This document shows positions 52,016-59,412 of a DNA stretch of 64,000 nt, piece by piece. The position numbers and the translations under genes are program-made. How positions within the stretch are numbered: position 1 is the stretch's first letter; every line of letters starts with the position of its first letter. The DNA comes from Desulfuromonas soudanensis (lineage in GTDB: Bacteria; Desulfobacterota; Desulfuromonadia; Desulfuromonadales; WTL), in assembly GCF_001278055.1 (NCBI RefSeq), contig NZ_CP010802.1, forward strand, positions 2,333,504 through 2,397,503. The letters run 5' to 3'. The notes beneath the pieces are model-generated. The model ran no database searches and was not told the origin of the DNA. It saw only the letters and a list, made by a program, of their open reading frames with translations.

Positions 52016-52390
52016 ATGAACAACACAGCTATCAAAATCGGCATCATCACTGCACTGTGCTCTCTCACCCTGGGGAGCGCCGCCTTGGCCGCCGGCGGAG
52101 CAGGCCGCGGCGCCGGCCAGGGGAGCCGCGACGGCGCCCAGGTCAGGGACCAGATCCGCACCCACGACCAGATCCGCACCCAGGATCAGACCCGCGACCA
52201 GGACCAGCTCCGCGACCGCGACCGCATCCGCGACCCTCAGCATCTCCAGGATGGCAGCGGCGTGCAGGACGGAACACCGCGGCAGGGGGACGGCCAGGGC
52301 TCCATGGGGCGCCTCGGTCCCGCTGACGGCTCCGGCGCAGCTCCCGCCCCCGAGGACGGCACCGGGTACGGCGCTCCTGACAATCAATAG
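52016..52390 (+). CDS. Secreted protein with charged hexapeptide repeats
   Basis: From the ATG at 52016 (GGAGGA upstream) the 124-residue product has a signal peptide (cleavage after AALA, about residue 25) and a Gly/Ala/Arg-rich linker. Five tandem hexapeptides follow (residues 45-74, consensus D-Q-[ILT]-R-[TD]-x), then a Gly/Asp/Pro-rich tail. At the DNA level it is an 18-bp minisatellite (52148-52237). The regular Asp/Arg pattern could form a charged helix or bind metal. Position after a ZraSR-like pair recalls the zinc-binding protein ZraP, but there is no sequence similarity that I can see. Function unknown. Confidence 0.7.
   Translation: MNNTAIKIGIITALCSLTLGSAALAAGGAGRGAGQGSRDGAQVRDQIRTHDQIRTQDQTRDQDQLRDRDRIRDPQHLQDGSGVQDGTPRQGDGQGSMGRLGPADGSGAAPAPEDGTGYGAPDNQ
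52148..52237 (+). repeat. 18-bp tandem repeat inside the hexapeptide-repeat gene
   Basis: Five in-frame 18-bp units built around GACCAGATCCGC encode the hexapeptides. The first two units differ by few bases while the last three are more diverged, as expected if the array grows at one end by slippage. Confidence 0.7.
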
Positions 52391-52402
52391 AAAGGTGTTA
52401 AC

Positions 52403-52909
52403 ATGAAACCAGGCCGCTTTTCAGCTTTGATCGCAGCGACATTGCTCTGCCTTGCCCTTCCAGGTGCCGCGACCGCGGGATGGTGGTCCGGAGAGTCGGA
52501 TCAATGGGAAAAAAGCGGCCTGGACCTTCAACAGGGGTATGACCAGAACACGGTGGTCACCCTCACCGGATCGATCGTCAGCGTGGATGTCGGCGGAGAC
52601 CGGGGACCGGCCATCGCCGTCATGGAGACCGGAGGGGAGGAGGTCTCCCTGGTCCTGGGACCACGGGACTTCTGGCAAAAAAACGGCCTCCCCCTTCAAG
52701 CCGGAGACCGGCTCAAGGTCAGCGGCTCCAAGGCGCAGGGAGTGGACGGCAAGGTTTACCTGATGGTGCAGAGCCTGACCCGTCCGGGGAGTGATTCGGA
52801 AACGACCCTGCGCAGTCCTTCGGGGCGCCCGGCCTGGTCCGGTGGAATCCGGCCCGAGCGGACACGACCGATGCCGATGCGTCCCGTCCGTAGCGGCAAG
52901 GGGCCCTGA
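52403..52909 (+). CDS. Secreted OB-fold-like protein of unknown function
   Basis: A 168-residue protein: signal peptide (cleavage after ATA, about residue 25), then a small all-beta domain (residues 48-128) with the pattern VVTLTGSIVSVDV, VSLVLGPRDFW, LQAGDRLKVSGSK, KVYLMVQSLTR. This recalls bacterial OB-fold (BOF/NirD-like) domains. The C-terminal 40 residues are Arg/Pro/Met-rich and probably disordered. It lies 12 bp after the hexapeptide-repeat gene and should be in the same operon. Confidence 0.65.
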   Translation: MKPGRFSALIAATLLCLALPGAATAGWWSGESDQWEKSGLDLQQGYDQNTVVTLTGSIVSVDVGGDRGPAIAVMETGGEEVSLVLGPRDFWQKNGLPLQAGDRLKVSGSKAQGVDGKVYLMVQSLTRPGSDSETTLRSPSGRPAWSGGIRPERTRPMPMRPVRSGKGP

Positions 52910-52951
52910 CCCGTGCCTCCGCATCGAACATTCTCGAAGGATTTCCTAATT

Positions 52952-53809
52952 ATGAACAAATCAATCTTCACCCTGGTTCCCGTTCTCGTCCTCCTGATGG
53001 TCACCGGCCTCCCCCTGACCAGCGCCGCCGGGGAAGGGGGAGAAGACCTGTTCCCCATCGTCTCCTTCGGTCTGGGGATCGACTATGTCACCGGAGACTA
53101 CGGCAGCGAAACCCGTACCGATTTTGTTTCGATCCCTCTTTACTTCGATTATTACCCCAGCGAACGTCTCGACTTCGAACTCATCGTTCCCCTGGTGTAC
53201 CAGAGCAACCAGACAGGCGACCTCGCCACACTCCCTTATCGCACCCCCCACGGAAGTACCGTCCTGATGGCCGCGGTCGGCCCGGGAGGGGGGACCACGA
53301 GGACATTCACCGACAGCGATTCTTCAGCCAACGGCCTTGGCGACATCACCCTGACGGCAGGGTTGATCCTGTTGAGGGAGAAGGAACGTCACCCGCAATT
53401 GAGGGCTTCTCTCTATCTGAAGGCCCCTACGGCCGACGAAGAGAAGGGGCTGGGGACCGGCGAATGGGATTGGGGTCCGGGGTTGGGGGTCAGTCAATGG
53501 TTGGGCAACTGGCACCTCTTCGCCGAGGGACGGTACGTCTTCCAGGGGGATTCGGACCTGTATGCCACCCGCAACTATCTGAGCTACAACGGCGGACTGG
53601 GTCGTCAATTCACCCCCACTTTCTACGGGGCCCTCCAGGCCCGGGGGGCAACCGAGAGCGCAGAAGGGGTTTCGGACTATCTGGAGGGACGGGCGAAGTT
53701 TATCTGGCGTTTCCTTCCCGACAACGCCCTCGAGGGATACCTCGGGCGGGGCATTACCGACGCAAGTCCCGACTTCTCCGCCGGACTGGCCCTCTTCCAC
53801 GATTTCTGA
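52952..53809 (+). CDS. Outer-membrane beta-barrel protein of the ZraSR-linked operon
   Basis: A 285-residue protein with a signal peptide (about residues 1-26) and about twelve amphipathic strands (for example RTDFVSIPLYFDYYPSER, LRASLYLKAPT, WHLFAEGRYVF), ending in the barrel-type C-terminus ALFHDF. It resembles the MetA/phenol-degradation-type outer-membrane barrels (DUF3187/transporter group) in strand layout. With the two preceding secreted proteins it completes a three-gene envelope set downstream of the kinase/regulator pair. Substrate unknown. Confidence 0.75.
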   Translation: MNKSIFTLVPVLVLLMVTGLPLTSAAGEGGEDLFPIVSFGLGIDYVTGDYGSETRTDFVSIPLYFDYYPSERLDFELIVPLVYQSNQTGDLATLPYRTPHGSTVLMAAVGPGGGTTRTFTDSDSSANGLGDITLTAGLILLREKERHPQLRASLYLKAPTADEEKGLGTGEWDWGPGLGVSQWLGNWHLFAEGRYVFQGDSDLYATRNYLSYNGGLGRQFTPTFYGALQARGATESAEGVSDYLEGRAKFIWRFLPDNALEGYLGRGITDASPDFSAGLALFHDF

Positions 53810-53820
53810 CCCCCCCTTAT

Positions 53821-53847
53821 CCCTCCTCCCTCCTCCCTTCTCCCTTC
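53821..53847. repeat. Pyrimidine heptanucleotide tract before the DEAD-box gene
   Basis: Almost four tandem 7-bp units (CCCTCCT, CCCTCCT, CCCTTCT, CCCTTC) follow the barrel gene. The complementary strand carries G3 runs every 7 bp. The same repeat type occurs at 44.7 and 57.0 kb. The remaining gap up to 54009 contains an ACCCAT/ATGGGT dyad (53863-53876) but no gene. Confidence 0.8.
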
Positions 53848-54009
53848 AAAAGGGTTGCATTTTTACCCATAAATGGGTTAAAGTGCTCTTTTTGCGACGC
53901 TATCCATCCTGCTCTCATGTTCGCCGCTTGCGGCTCCCCGGGGTGAAACGTCCTTTCGCCAGATCACCCCTCCGGCGCACCGGCCGGACATTCCCCCGAC
54001 AGGCCCAAA

Positions 54010-55734
54010 ATGACTGAAGAAATTCCCTGTTCCTTCTCCGACTTCGCCCTTGCTCCCGGCATCCAGAAAGTGATCAAAGAGGTCGGCTACGAAACCCCCT
54101 CGCCGATCCAGGCCCAAAGCATCGCTCCCCTGCTGGCCGGACGCGACCTCCTCGGTCAGGCCCAGACCGGCACCGGCAAAACCGCAGCCTTCGCTCTGCC
54201 GCTCCTCTCCCGCCTCGATCCGAAGTTGAAAAGTCCGCAGATCCTCGTCCTGACTCCGACCCGCGAACTGGCCTTGCAGGTCGCCGAAGCGATGCAGACC
54301 TACGCCCGGCATCTCCCGGGATTTCAGGTCCTCCCCGTCTACGGCGGCCAGAACATGCTTCAGCAGCTGCGCCAGCTCAGTCGCGGCGTGCAGGCCGTGG
54401 TCGGCACGCCCGGGCGCATTCAGGATCACCTCCGCCGCGGCACACTGAAGCTCGACAACCTGGTCTGCGTCGTCCTCGACGAGGCGGACGAGATGCTGCG
54501 CATGGGGTTCGTCGATGAGGTGGAAGCGATTCTCGCCCTGGCTCCGGCAGGGCGCCAGACCGCCCTCTTCTCCGCCACCATGCCCAAGGAAGTGCTGCAG
54601 GTCGCCCGCCGCCACCTCAAGGATCCGGTGGAGATCCGCATCAAAAACAAAACGACCACCGTCGACACCATTTCCCAACGCTTCTGGCAGGTCAAGGGGA
54701 TGCACAAGCTCGACGCCCTGACCCGCATCCTCGAAGCCGAGGAGATCGAGGCGATGCTCATCTTCGTGCGCACCAAGATCGCCACCGTGGAACTCGCCGA
54801 AAAGCTTGAGGCACGGGGCTTTTCCAGCGGCGCGCTCAACGGCGACATGACCCAGGTCATGCGGGAGAAGACCGTGGAACGCCTGAAGAACGGCACCCTC
54901 GACATCGTGGTCGCCACCGACGTCGCCGCCCGCGGCCTCGACGTCAAACGCATCAGCCACGTCATCAACTACGACATCCCCTACGACACCGAGGCCTACG
55001 TGCACCGCATCGGCCGCACCGGCCGCGCCGGCCGCGAAGGGAAGGCGATCCTCTTCGTCGCCCCCCGGGAAATGCGGATGCTCTCGGCCATCGAGCAGGC
55101 CACCCGTCAGCCGATCACCCCCATGACCCTGCCGAGCCGCAAGGACATCACCAACCGGCGCACCGACCAGTTCAAGGAGCTGATCTCCGAGGCGATGGAG
55201 AGTCAGGATCTCGAGTTCTTCGAGGAGTTGATCGACAACTACCAGAGCGAGAACGACGTCGGCCTGCGCCGCGTCGCCGCCACCCTCGCCTACCTCCTGC
55301 AGAAAGAGCGTCCGCTGCAGCCGGAGGAGAGCGCCATCGAGGAGTCGAAGGAGAAGGACTCGGGAGCACCCCGCGCTACCCGCGCCCAGCGGGACACCAC
55401 CAATCTGGTGCGCTACCGCATCGAGGTGGGGCGCATGCACGGGGTGGAGCCGGGAAACATCGTCGGCGCCATCAGCAACGAGGCCAATCTCACCAACCGT
55501 GACATCGGCCAGATCAAACTCTTTGATTCCTTCAGCCTCGTCGACCTCCCCAAGGATCTTCCCGTCGCGGTCTTCCGCCACCTGCAGACCGTCTGGGTCT
55601 GCGGCCAGCAGTTGAAGATCGCCCCGGACAAGGGGACCGGCGACGTGCGCCAGGATTCGTCCGTCAAAAGGACCCCTTTCAAGCCCGGGGCGAAGAAGGC
55701 CCCCTTCGGCAAAGGCGGACCCAAGGGACGCTGA
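54010..55734 (+). CDS. DEAD-box RNA helicase, CsdA/DbpA type
   Basis: A 574-residue ATP-dependent RNA helicase. Motifs in order: Q motif (TPSPIQAQS), Walker A AQTGTGKT, PTRELA, TPGR, DEAD (VLDEADEM), SAT (FSATMP), and motif VI HRIGRTGRAGR. The C-terminal DbpA-type RNA-binding domain (about 455-535, IEVGRMHGVEPGNIVGAISNE) is present, followed by a Lys/Gly-rich tail. It acts in ribosome assembly or cold adaptation. CsdA (deaD) and DbpA are not separated safely; length fits CsdA. Confidence 0.94.
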   Translation: MTEEIPCSFSDFALAPGIQKVIKEVGYETPSPIQAQSIAPLLAGRDLLGQAQTGTGKTAAFALPLLSRLDPKLKSPQILVLTPTRELALQVAEAMQTYARHLPGFQVLPVYGGQNMLQQLRQLSRGVQAVVGTPGRIQDHLRRGTLKLDNLVCVVLDEADEMLRMGFVDEVEAILALAPAGRQTALFSATMPKEVLQVARRHLKDPVEIRIKNKTTTVDTISQRFWQVKGMHKLDALTRILEAEEIEAMLIFVRTKIATVELAEKLEARGFSSGALNGDMTQVMREKTVERLKNGTLDIVVATDVAARGLDVKRISHVINYDIPYDTEAYVHRIGRTGRAGREGKAILFVAPREMRMLSAIEQATRQPITPMTLPSRKDITNRRTDQFKELISEAMESQDLEFFEELIDNYQSENDVGLRRVAATLAYLLQKERPLQPEESAIEESKEKDSGAPRATRAQRDTTNLVRYRIEVGRMHGVEPGNIVGAISNEANLTNRDIGQIKLFDSFSLVDLPKDLPVAVFRHLQTVWVCGQQLKIAPDKGTGDVRQDSSVKRTPFKPGAKKAPFGKGGPKGR

Positions 55735-55809
55735 CCCCGGACAGGACCCGACAGGTCGATTTTTCATCCGGCCTGGGAAGGGTCCGCCGGACTGCGGGCA
55801 GGACGAACC

Positions 55810-56028
55810 ATGAACGAGAATTCCCCCTGGGCCTGCCATGTCTGCGGCCTCAAATCGACCAACGGCACCGGACGGGCCTGCGCCCTCTGTTACCAGATCG
55901 CCTGCGAGGCGCACCTGGCCCATCGTCCGCTGCGCAATGCGGAGTTCGGGCATCTCGAACTGAAGCTTGTTTGCAGCGACTGCGCCCAGGGACTGCCGGA
56001 TAACGGCGAATCCGGGACCGCCCCTTAG
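55810..56028 (+). CDS. Small zinc-binding protein
   Basis: A 72-residue protein with four Cys/His pairs: CHVC (9-12), CALC (26-29), CEAHLAH (about 34-40) and CSDC (about 56-59). The spacing fits two zinc sites of treble-clef or LIM-like type. It has no transmembrane or signal segment. It sits 75 bp after the helicase and 71 bp before the cyclophilin gene. I do not recognise a named family. Role unknown, perhaps nucleic-acid or protein binding. Confidence 0.7.
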   Translation: MNENSPWACHVCGLKSTNGTGRACALCYQIACEAHLAHRPLRNAEFGHLELKLVCSDCAQGLPDNGESGTAP

Positions 56029-56099
56029 GGGTTCGGCATGGAGACGCGGCCGTTTGAATCTCATTTCAACGCATCATTGATCTGCAAAGGATTTCTGCC

Positions 56100-56612
56100 A
56101 TGAGCGCCAGCAACCCCCTGGTTCAGATGGAAACCTCCCTCGGGGAGATCATTCTCGAACTCGATATCGCCAAGGCCCCCCTGTCGGTGGCCAACTTCAT
56201 CGCCTACGCCCGGGCCGGCCACTACGAAGGGACCATCTTTCACCGCGTGATCAAGGGGTTCATGATCCAGGGTGGAGGAATGACGGCGGAGATGGAGGAA
56301 AAACCGAGCGGCACCCCGATCAAGAACGAAGCCGGCAACGGCCTGAAGAACAAGACCGGGACCCTCGCCATGGCCCGCACCTCCGAGGTCGACAGCGCCA
56401 CCTGTCAATTCTTCATCAACACCGCAGACAACAAGTCCCTCGACCACGGCGGCTCCCGACCCGAGGTCTACGGCTACGCGGTCTTCGGCAAGGTCGTCGA
56501 CGGCATGGACGTGGTCTACGCCATCGAAATGAAGGCGACCACCACCGTCGCCGGTCACGCCGACGTCCCCGTCGAGCCGGTGGTTATCACCGCCATGACG
56601 GTCCTCGACTAA
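56100..56612 (+). CDS. ppiB: Cyclophilin-type peptidyl-prolyl isomerase
   Basis: A 170-residue cytoplasmic PPIase (no signal peptide). Active-site residues are visible in [16 protein letters not shown] (Arg and Phe of the cyclophilin motif), [17 protein letters not shown] and the later [11 protein letters not shown]. It accelerates cis-trans isomerisation of Xaa-Pro bonds. Start and length match bacterial PpiB. A terminator follows. Confidence 0.95.
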   Translation: MSASNPLVQMETSLGEIILELDIAKAPLSVANFIAYARAGHYEGTIFHRVIKGFMIQGGGMTAEMEEKPSGTPIKNEAGNGLKNKTGTLAMARTSEVDSATCQFFINTADNKSLDHGGSRPEVYGYAVFGKVVDGMDVVYAIEMKATTTVAGHADVPVEPVVITAMTVLD

Positions 56613-56659
56613 CCAAATCCTTGGTATAGGTCGGGGGTATTACACCTAAGGTACAGTCC

Positions 56660-56700
56660 ATCGCCCGCCAGGCCTCCAGAAGCCGGCGGGCGATTCTTTT
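56660..56700 (+). terminator. Intrinsic terminator after the cyclophilin gene
   Basis: A 10-bp perfect stem ATCGCCCGCC/GGCGGGCGAT with an inner GGC/GCC pairing is followed by TCTTTT. It lies 47 bp after the ppiB stop. Confidence 0.85.
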
Positions 56701-56735
56701 CCGAAGGCTTTTACCTTCAATCAAAGGATCGATTC

Positions 56736-56996
56736 GTGGCCGACTGGGAAGACCTCTGCAACCGCTGCGGGCAGTGCTGCTTTGAAAAGTGGGTCGAGGA
56801 GGATGGTACCATCCACCCCACCTCCATCCCCTGCCGCTTCCTCGATATCGTCAGCCGGGAGTGCAAGGTCTATCACAAGCGCCTCGACGTCGGCGAGGGG
56901 TGCGTCAAACTCACTCCCAAGCTCGTCGCCGGCGTCCAGTGGCTCCCCGAGGACTGCGCCTACCGCCAGCCCCCGCAAAAAAAGGGGAGACGCTGA
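56736..56996 (+). CDS. YkgJ-family cysteine-cluster protein
   Basis: An 86-residue protein with the family pattern CNRCGQCC (residues 9-16), then single Cys residues near 33, 43, 55 and 74. These are likely ligands of a zinc or Fe-S site. Members are annotated YkgJ/UPF0260-type; the biochemical role is unknown. The start is a GTG at 56736. It ends 5 bp before the heptanucleotide tract. Confidence 0.8.
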   Translation: MADWEDLCNRCGQCCFEKWVEEDGTIHPTSIPCRFLDIVSRECKVYHKRLDVGEGCVKLTPKLVAGVQWLPEDCAYRQPPQKKGRR

Positions 56997-57001
56997 CGCA
57001 G

Positions 57002-57076
57002 CCCTTCTCCCTTCTCCCTTCTCCCTTCTCCCTTCTCCCTTCTCCCTTCTCCCTTCTCCCTTCTCCCTTCTCCCTT
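57002..57076. repeat. (CCCTTCT)10 microsatellite
   Basis: Ten perfect copies of CCCTTCT (57002-57071) plus a partial copy lie between the YkgJ-type gene and a transporter gene. The complementary strand is a run of GGG separated by AGAA, ideal for stacked G-quadruplexes. The duplex is a homopurine-homopyrimidine mirror type that can form a triplex. It starts just after the upstream stop codon and ends about 50 bp before the next ATG. Confidence 0.97.
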
Positions 57077-57125
57077 TCTTTGCTATAGTTCTTTCCCACC
57101 CCAAAGGATTCGAGGTTCTCCCCCG

Positions 57126-58427
57126 ATGAATCTTCCGAGCAAAAAACAGGCCTGGTTCGGCTGGTGCATGTACGACTGGGCCAACTCGAGCTTTGCCACG
57201 GTGATTCTGGCCGCCGTTCTCCCCGTCTACCTCGTCTCCCTGATCCCGGAGCAGGGAGCCCATCTCCCCCTTTTCGGTCTTTCCCGCACCGTCCCGCCCA
57301 CCGCCCTCTGGGGGTACGCCGTCTCCTTTTCCATGCTGCTGGTCGCCGTTTCCGCCCCCTACCTCGGGGCCCTCGCCGACAGGCATGCCCTGCACCGCCG
57401 CCTGCTGATCGTCTTCTGCCTCACCGGCGCCGGAGCCACGGCCCTCCTCGCCACCGCCGGACCGGGGGAGTATCTCCTCGCCGCCGGGCTGTTCATCGTC
57501 GCCAACGTCGGCTTTGCCGCCGGCAACGTCTTCTACAACGCCTTTTTGCCGAGCCTGGCCGGAGAGGGGGAGCTCGACCGCCTCTCGGCCCGGGGGTTTG
57601 CCTACGGCTACCTCGGCGGCGGCCTGACCCTGCTCGTAGTCTTCGCCCTCATTCAGGGATACGAATTCTTCGGCTTTGCCGACAAGGGGGCGGCGACCCG
57701 CGCCGGATTCCTCCTCACCGGAGCCTGGTGGCTCCTCTTCGCTCTCCCCGCCTTCGTCTTTCTGCGGGGCGCCACCGCCCCCCTCCCGGCCGATTCCCCC
57801 CTCCGGAGAGTGCGCGGCTACCTGCAAACCTTTGCTGAAATCCGCAGCTATCCCGACCTCCTCCTCTTTCTCGTCGCCTTTCTCTTTTACAACGACGGCA
57901 TTCAGACCATCATCGTCGTCTCGGCGATCTTCGGCCGCGAGGAACTCGGCCTCTCCCAGGGGGAGATCCTCGGCTGCTTCCTCATGATCCAGTTCGTCGC
58001 CATGCCGGGGACCCTCGCCTTCGGCCGCCTCGCCGAGAAGATCGGCGCCAAGGGCGCCGTGCTTATTTCCCTGGTCCTGTTTGTCGCCGTGACCGTCTTT
58101 GCCTTTTTCATGAACGCCGCCTGGCATTTCTGGGTCCTGAGCCTGGTGGTGGCGATCATTTTCGGCGGAAGCCAGGCGGTGAGCCGCTCCCTCTTCGGCG
58201 CCCTGATCCCCGAGGGGAAGAGTGCCGAGTTCTTCGGTTTCTACGCCATCAGCTCGAAATTCGCCTCGGTCTTCGGACCGCTCGTCTTCGCCCTGATCGC
58301 CGACCTGACCGGTTCGACCCGCCTGTCGATCCTGGCCCTGACCGCTTTTTTTGCCGTCGGCATCCTCCTCCTCTCCCGGGTCGACATCTCCCGGGGCCGA
58401 GCCGCAGCCCAAGGGGTCCTGCCATGA
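57126..58427 (+). CDS. UMF1-family MFS transporter
   Basis: A 433-residue membrane protein with about 12 helices. The opening GWCMYDWANSSFATVI is the UMF1/Atg22-like family signature, and GALADRHALHRRLL occupies the MFS loop 2-3. Eukaryotic Atg22 exports amino acids from vacuoles; bacterial substrates are unknown. The gene lies directly after the CCCTTCT tract and overlaps the following glycerophosphodiesterase by ATGA, suggesting a shared role in taking up or recycling a phosphodiester product. Confidence 0.9.
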   Translation: MNLPSKKQAWFGWCMYDWANSSFATVILAAVLPVYLVSLIPEQGAHLPLFGLSRTVPPTALWGYAVSFSMLLVAVSAPYLGALADRHALHRRLLIVFCLTGAGATALLATAGPGEYLLAAGLFIVANVGFAAGNVFYNAFLPSLAGEGELDRLSARGFAYGYLGGGLTLLVVFALIQGYEFFGFADKGAATRAGFLLTGAWWLLFALPAFVFLRGATAPLPADSPLRRVRGYLQTFAEIRSYPDLLLFLVAFLFYNDGIQTIIVVSAIFGREELGLSQGEILGCFLMIQFVAMPGTLAFGRLAEKIGAKGAVLISLVLFVAVTVFAFFMNAAWHFWVLSLVVAIIFGGSQAVSRSLFGALIPEGKSAEFFGFYAISSKFASVFGPLVFALIADLTGSTRLSILALTAFFAVGILLLSRVDISRGRAAAQGVLP

Positions 58428-59227
58428 CCAGCCGCTACTTCGCCCCCAAAAAGCCCCGCCTCTTCGGACACCGCGGCGCCGCCGGGCATCTTCCCGAGAA
58501 CACCCTCCCCTCCTTTGCTGCCGCGCTCCATTCAGGAATGGATTATCTCGAACTCGACGTCTGGGCCACCTGCGACGGGGTCGTCGTGGTGCACCATGAC
58601 GAAACGGCCCTGCGCCAATGCGGCGTCGACCGGCCTATCTGCGACTTCACCCTTTCCGAAGTGCAGAGCCTCGACGCCGGGCACGGCTTCAGCAACGACA
58701 GCGGCGCAAGTCACCCCTTTGCCGGCCGCGGCATCCGCATCCCGACCCTCGAAGAGGTCTTTGCCGCCTTCCCCGGCGCCCTGTGCAACATCGAGATCAA
58801 GCAGCAGGCTCCGGCCATCGAGGAGTTGACGGTTGCAGCTATTCGCCGCGCCGGCAAGGAGGAGGAGGTCCTCCTCGCCTCCGAGAAAGACGACGTCATG
58901 CAGCGCCTGCGGAAGATCTGCGGGGCCATCCCCACCAGCGCCAGCGCCGGAGAGGTTGCCGCCTTCATGGCCTGGGTCGGCGGCGGCTGCGCCGCCCCCT
59001 TCTCCCTGCCGGCCCAGGCGCTGCAGATCCCCGAGACCTGGGGGGAGCACACCCTGGTCACCCCGGAAACCCTGGCCGTCGCCCACGCTCTCGGCCTCGA
59101 GATCCACGTCTGGACGGTCAACGAACGCAGCGCCATGGACCGCCTTCTCCTTCTCGGCGTCGACGGTCTGATGAGCGACTTTCCGGAAATCCTCGCCGAC
59201 GTCGCCCGCCAGTTCCCCCGCCGCTGA
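58424..59227 (+). CDS. Glycerophosphodiester phosphodiesterase
   Basis: Hydrolyses deacylated phospholipids to glycerol-3-phosphate and an alcohol. The 267-residue protein shows the GDPD signature FGHRGAAGHLPENTLPSF (residues 11-28) with the catalytic His, ELDVWATCDG and HHDE metal ligands, EIKQ near residue 125 and the C-terminal HVWTVNE. No signal peptide, so cytoplasmic (UgpQ-like). It is translationally coupled to the UMF1 transporter. Confidence 0.94.
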   Translation: MTSRYFAPKKPRLFGHRGAAGHLPENTLPSFAAALHSGMDYLELDVWATCDGVVVVHHDETALRQCGVDRPICDFTLSEVQSLDAGHGFSNDSGASHPFAGRGIRIPTLEEVFAAFPGALCNIEIKQQAPAIEELTVAAIRRAGKEEEVLLASEKDDVMQRLRKICGAIPTSASAGEVAAFMAWVGGGCAAPFSLPAQALQIPETWGEHTLVTPETLAVAHALGLEIHVWTVNERSAMDRLLLLGVDGLMSDFPEILADVARQFPRR

Positions 59228-59271
59228 CCGACCCGCGACATCGCTGAAATCGGGAGGCGGACCCAAAAAGG

Positions 59272-59309
59272 ACGAAGCCCCCGGCATTGAGAGATGCCGG
59301 GGGCTTCGT
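59272..59309. terminator. Bidirectional terminator between convergent genes
   Basis: A perfect 16-bp stem (GCCCCCGGCAT core) with a 6-base loop TGAGAG lies between the glycerophosphodiesterase (+) and the CoA-disulfide reductase (-). It can stop transcription from both sides. Confidence 0.85.
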
Positions 59310-59412
59310 GTCGTTTGAGCGAAAAAAGGTTGTCTCTTTGGCCGAGGGGAAAGGGACTCGAAACGATCAACTCCGGGTCGCCGCAGGTCGGCGGACCCGG
59401 AGGCTTACCGCC

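Noticed and set aside
53878-56064. A 728-codon minus-strand open frame opposite the DEAD-box helicase and the small zinc protein
   Set aside because: Antisense to a helicase with every motif intact. No domain and biased composition.
57002-57076. CRISPR array
   Set aside because: The repeat unit is 7 bp, contiguous and without spacers, so it is a microsatellite. No other array-like pattern was seen.
56721-58412. A minus-strand frame with a repeated Lys-Gly-Glu-Gly-Arg-Arg-Glu peptide
   Set aside because: The peptide repeat is only the translation of the CCCTTCT tract on the opposite strand, and the rest is antisense to the UMF1 transporter.
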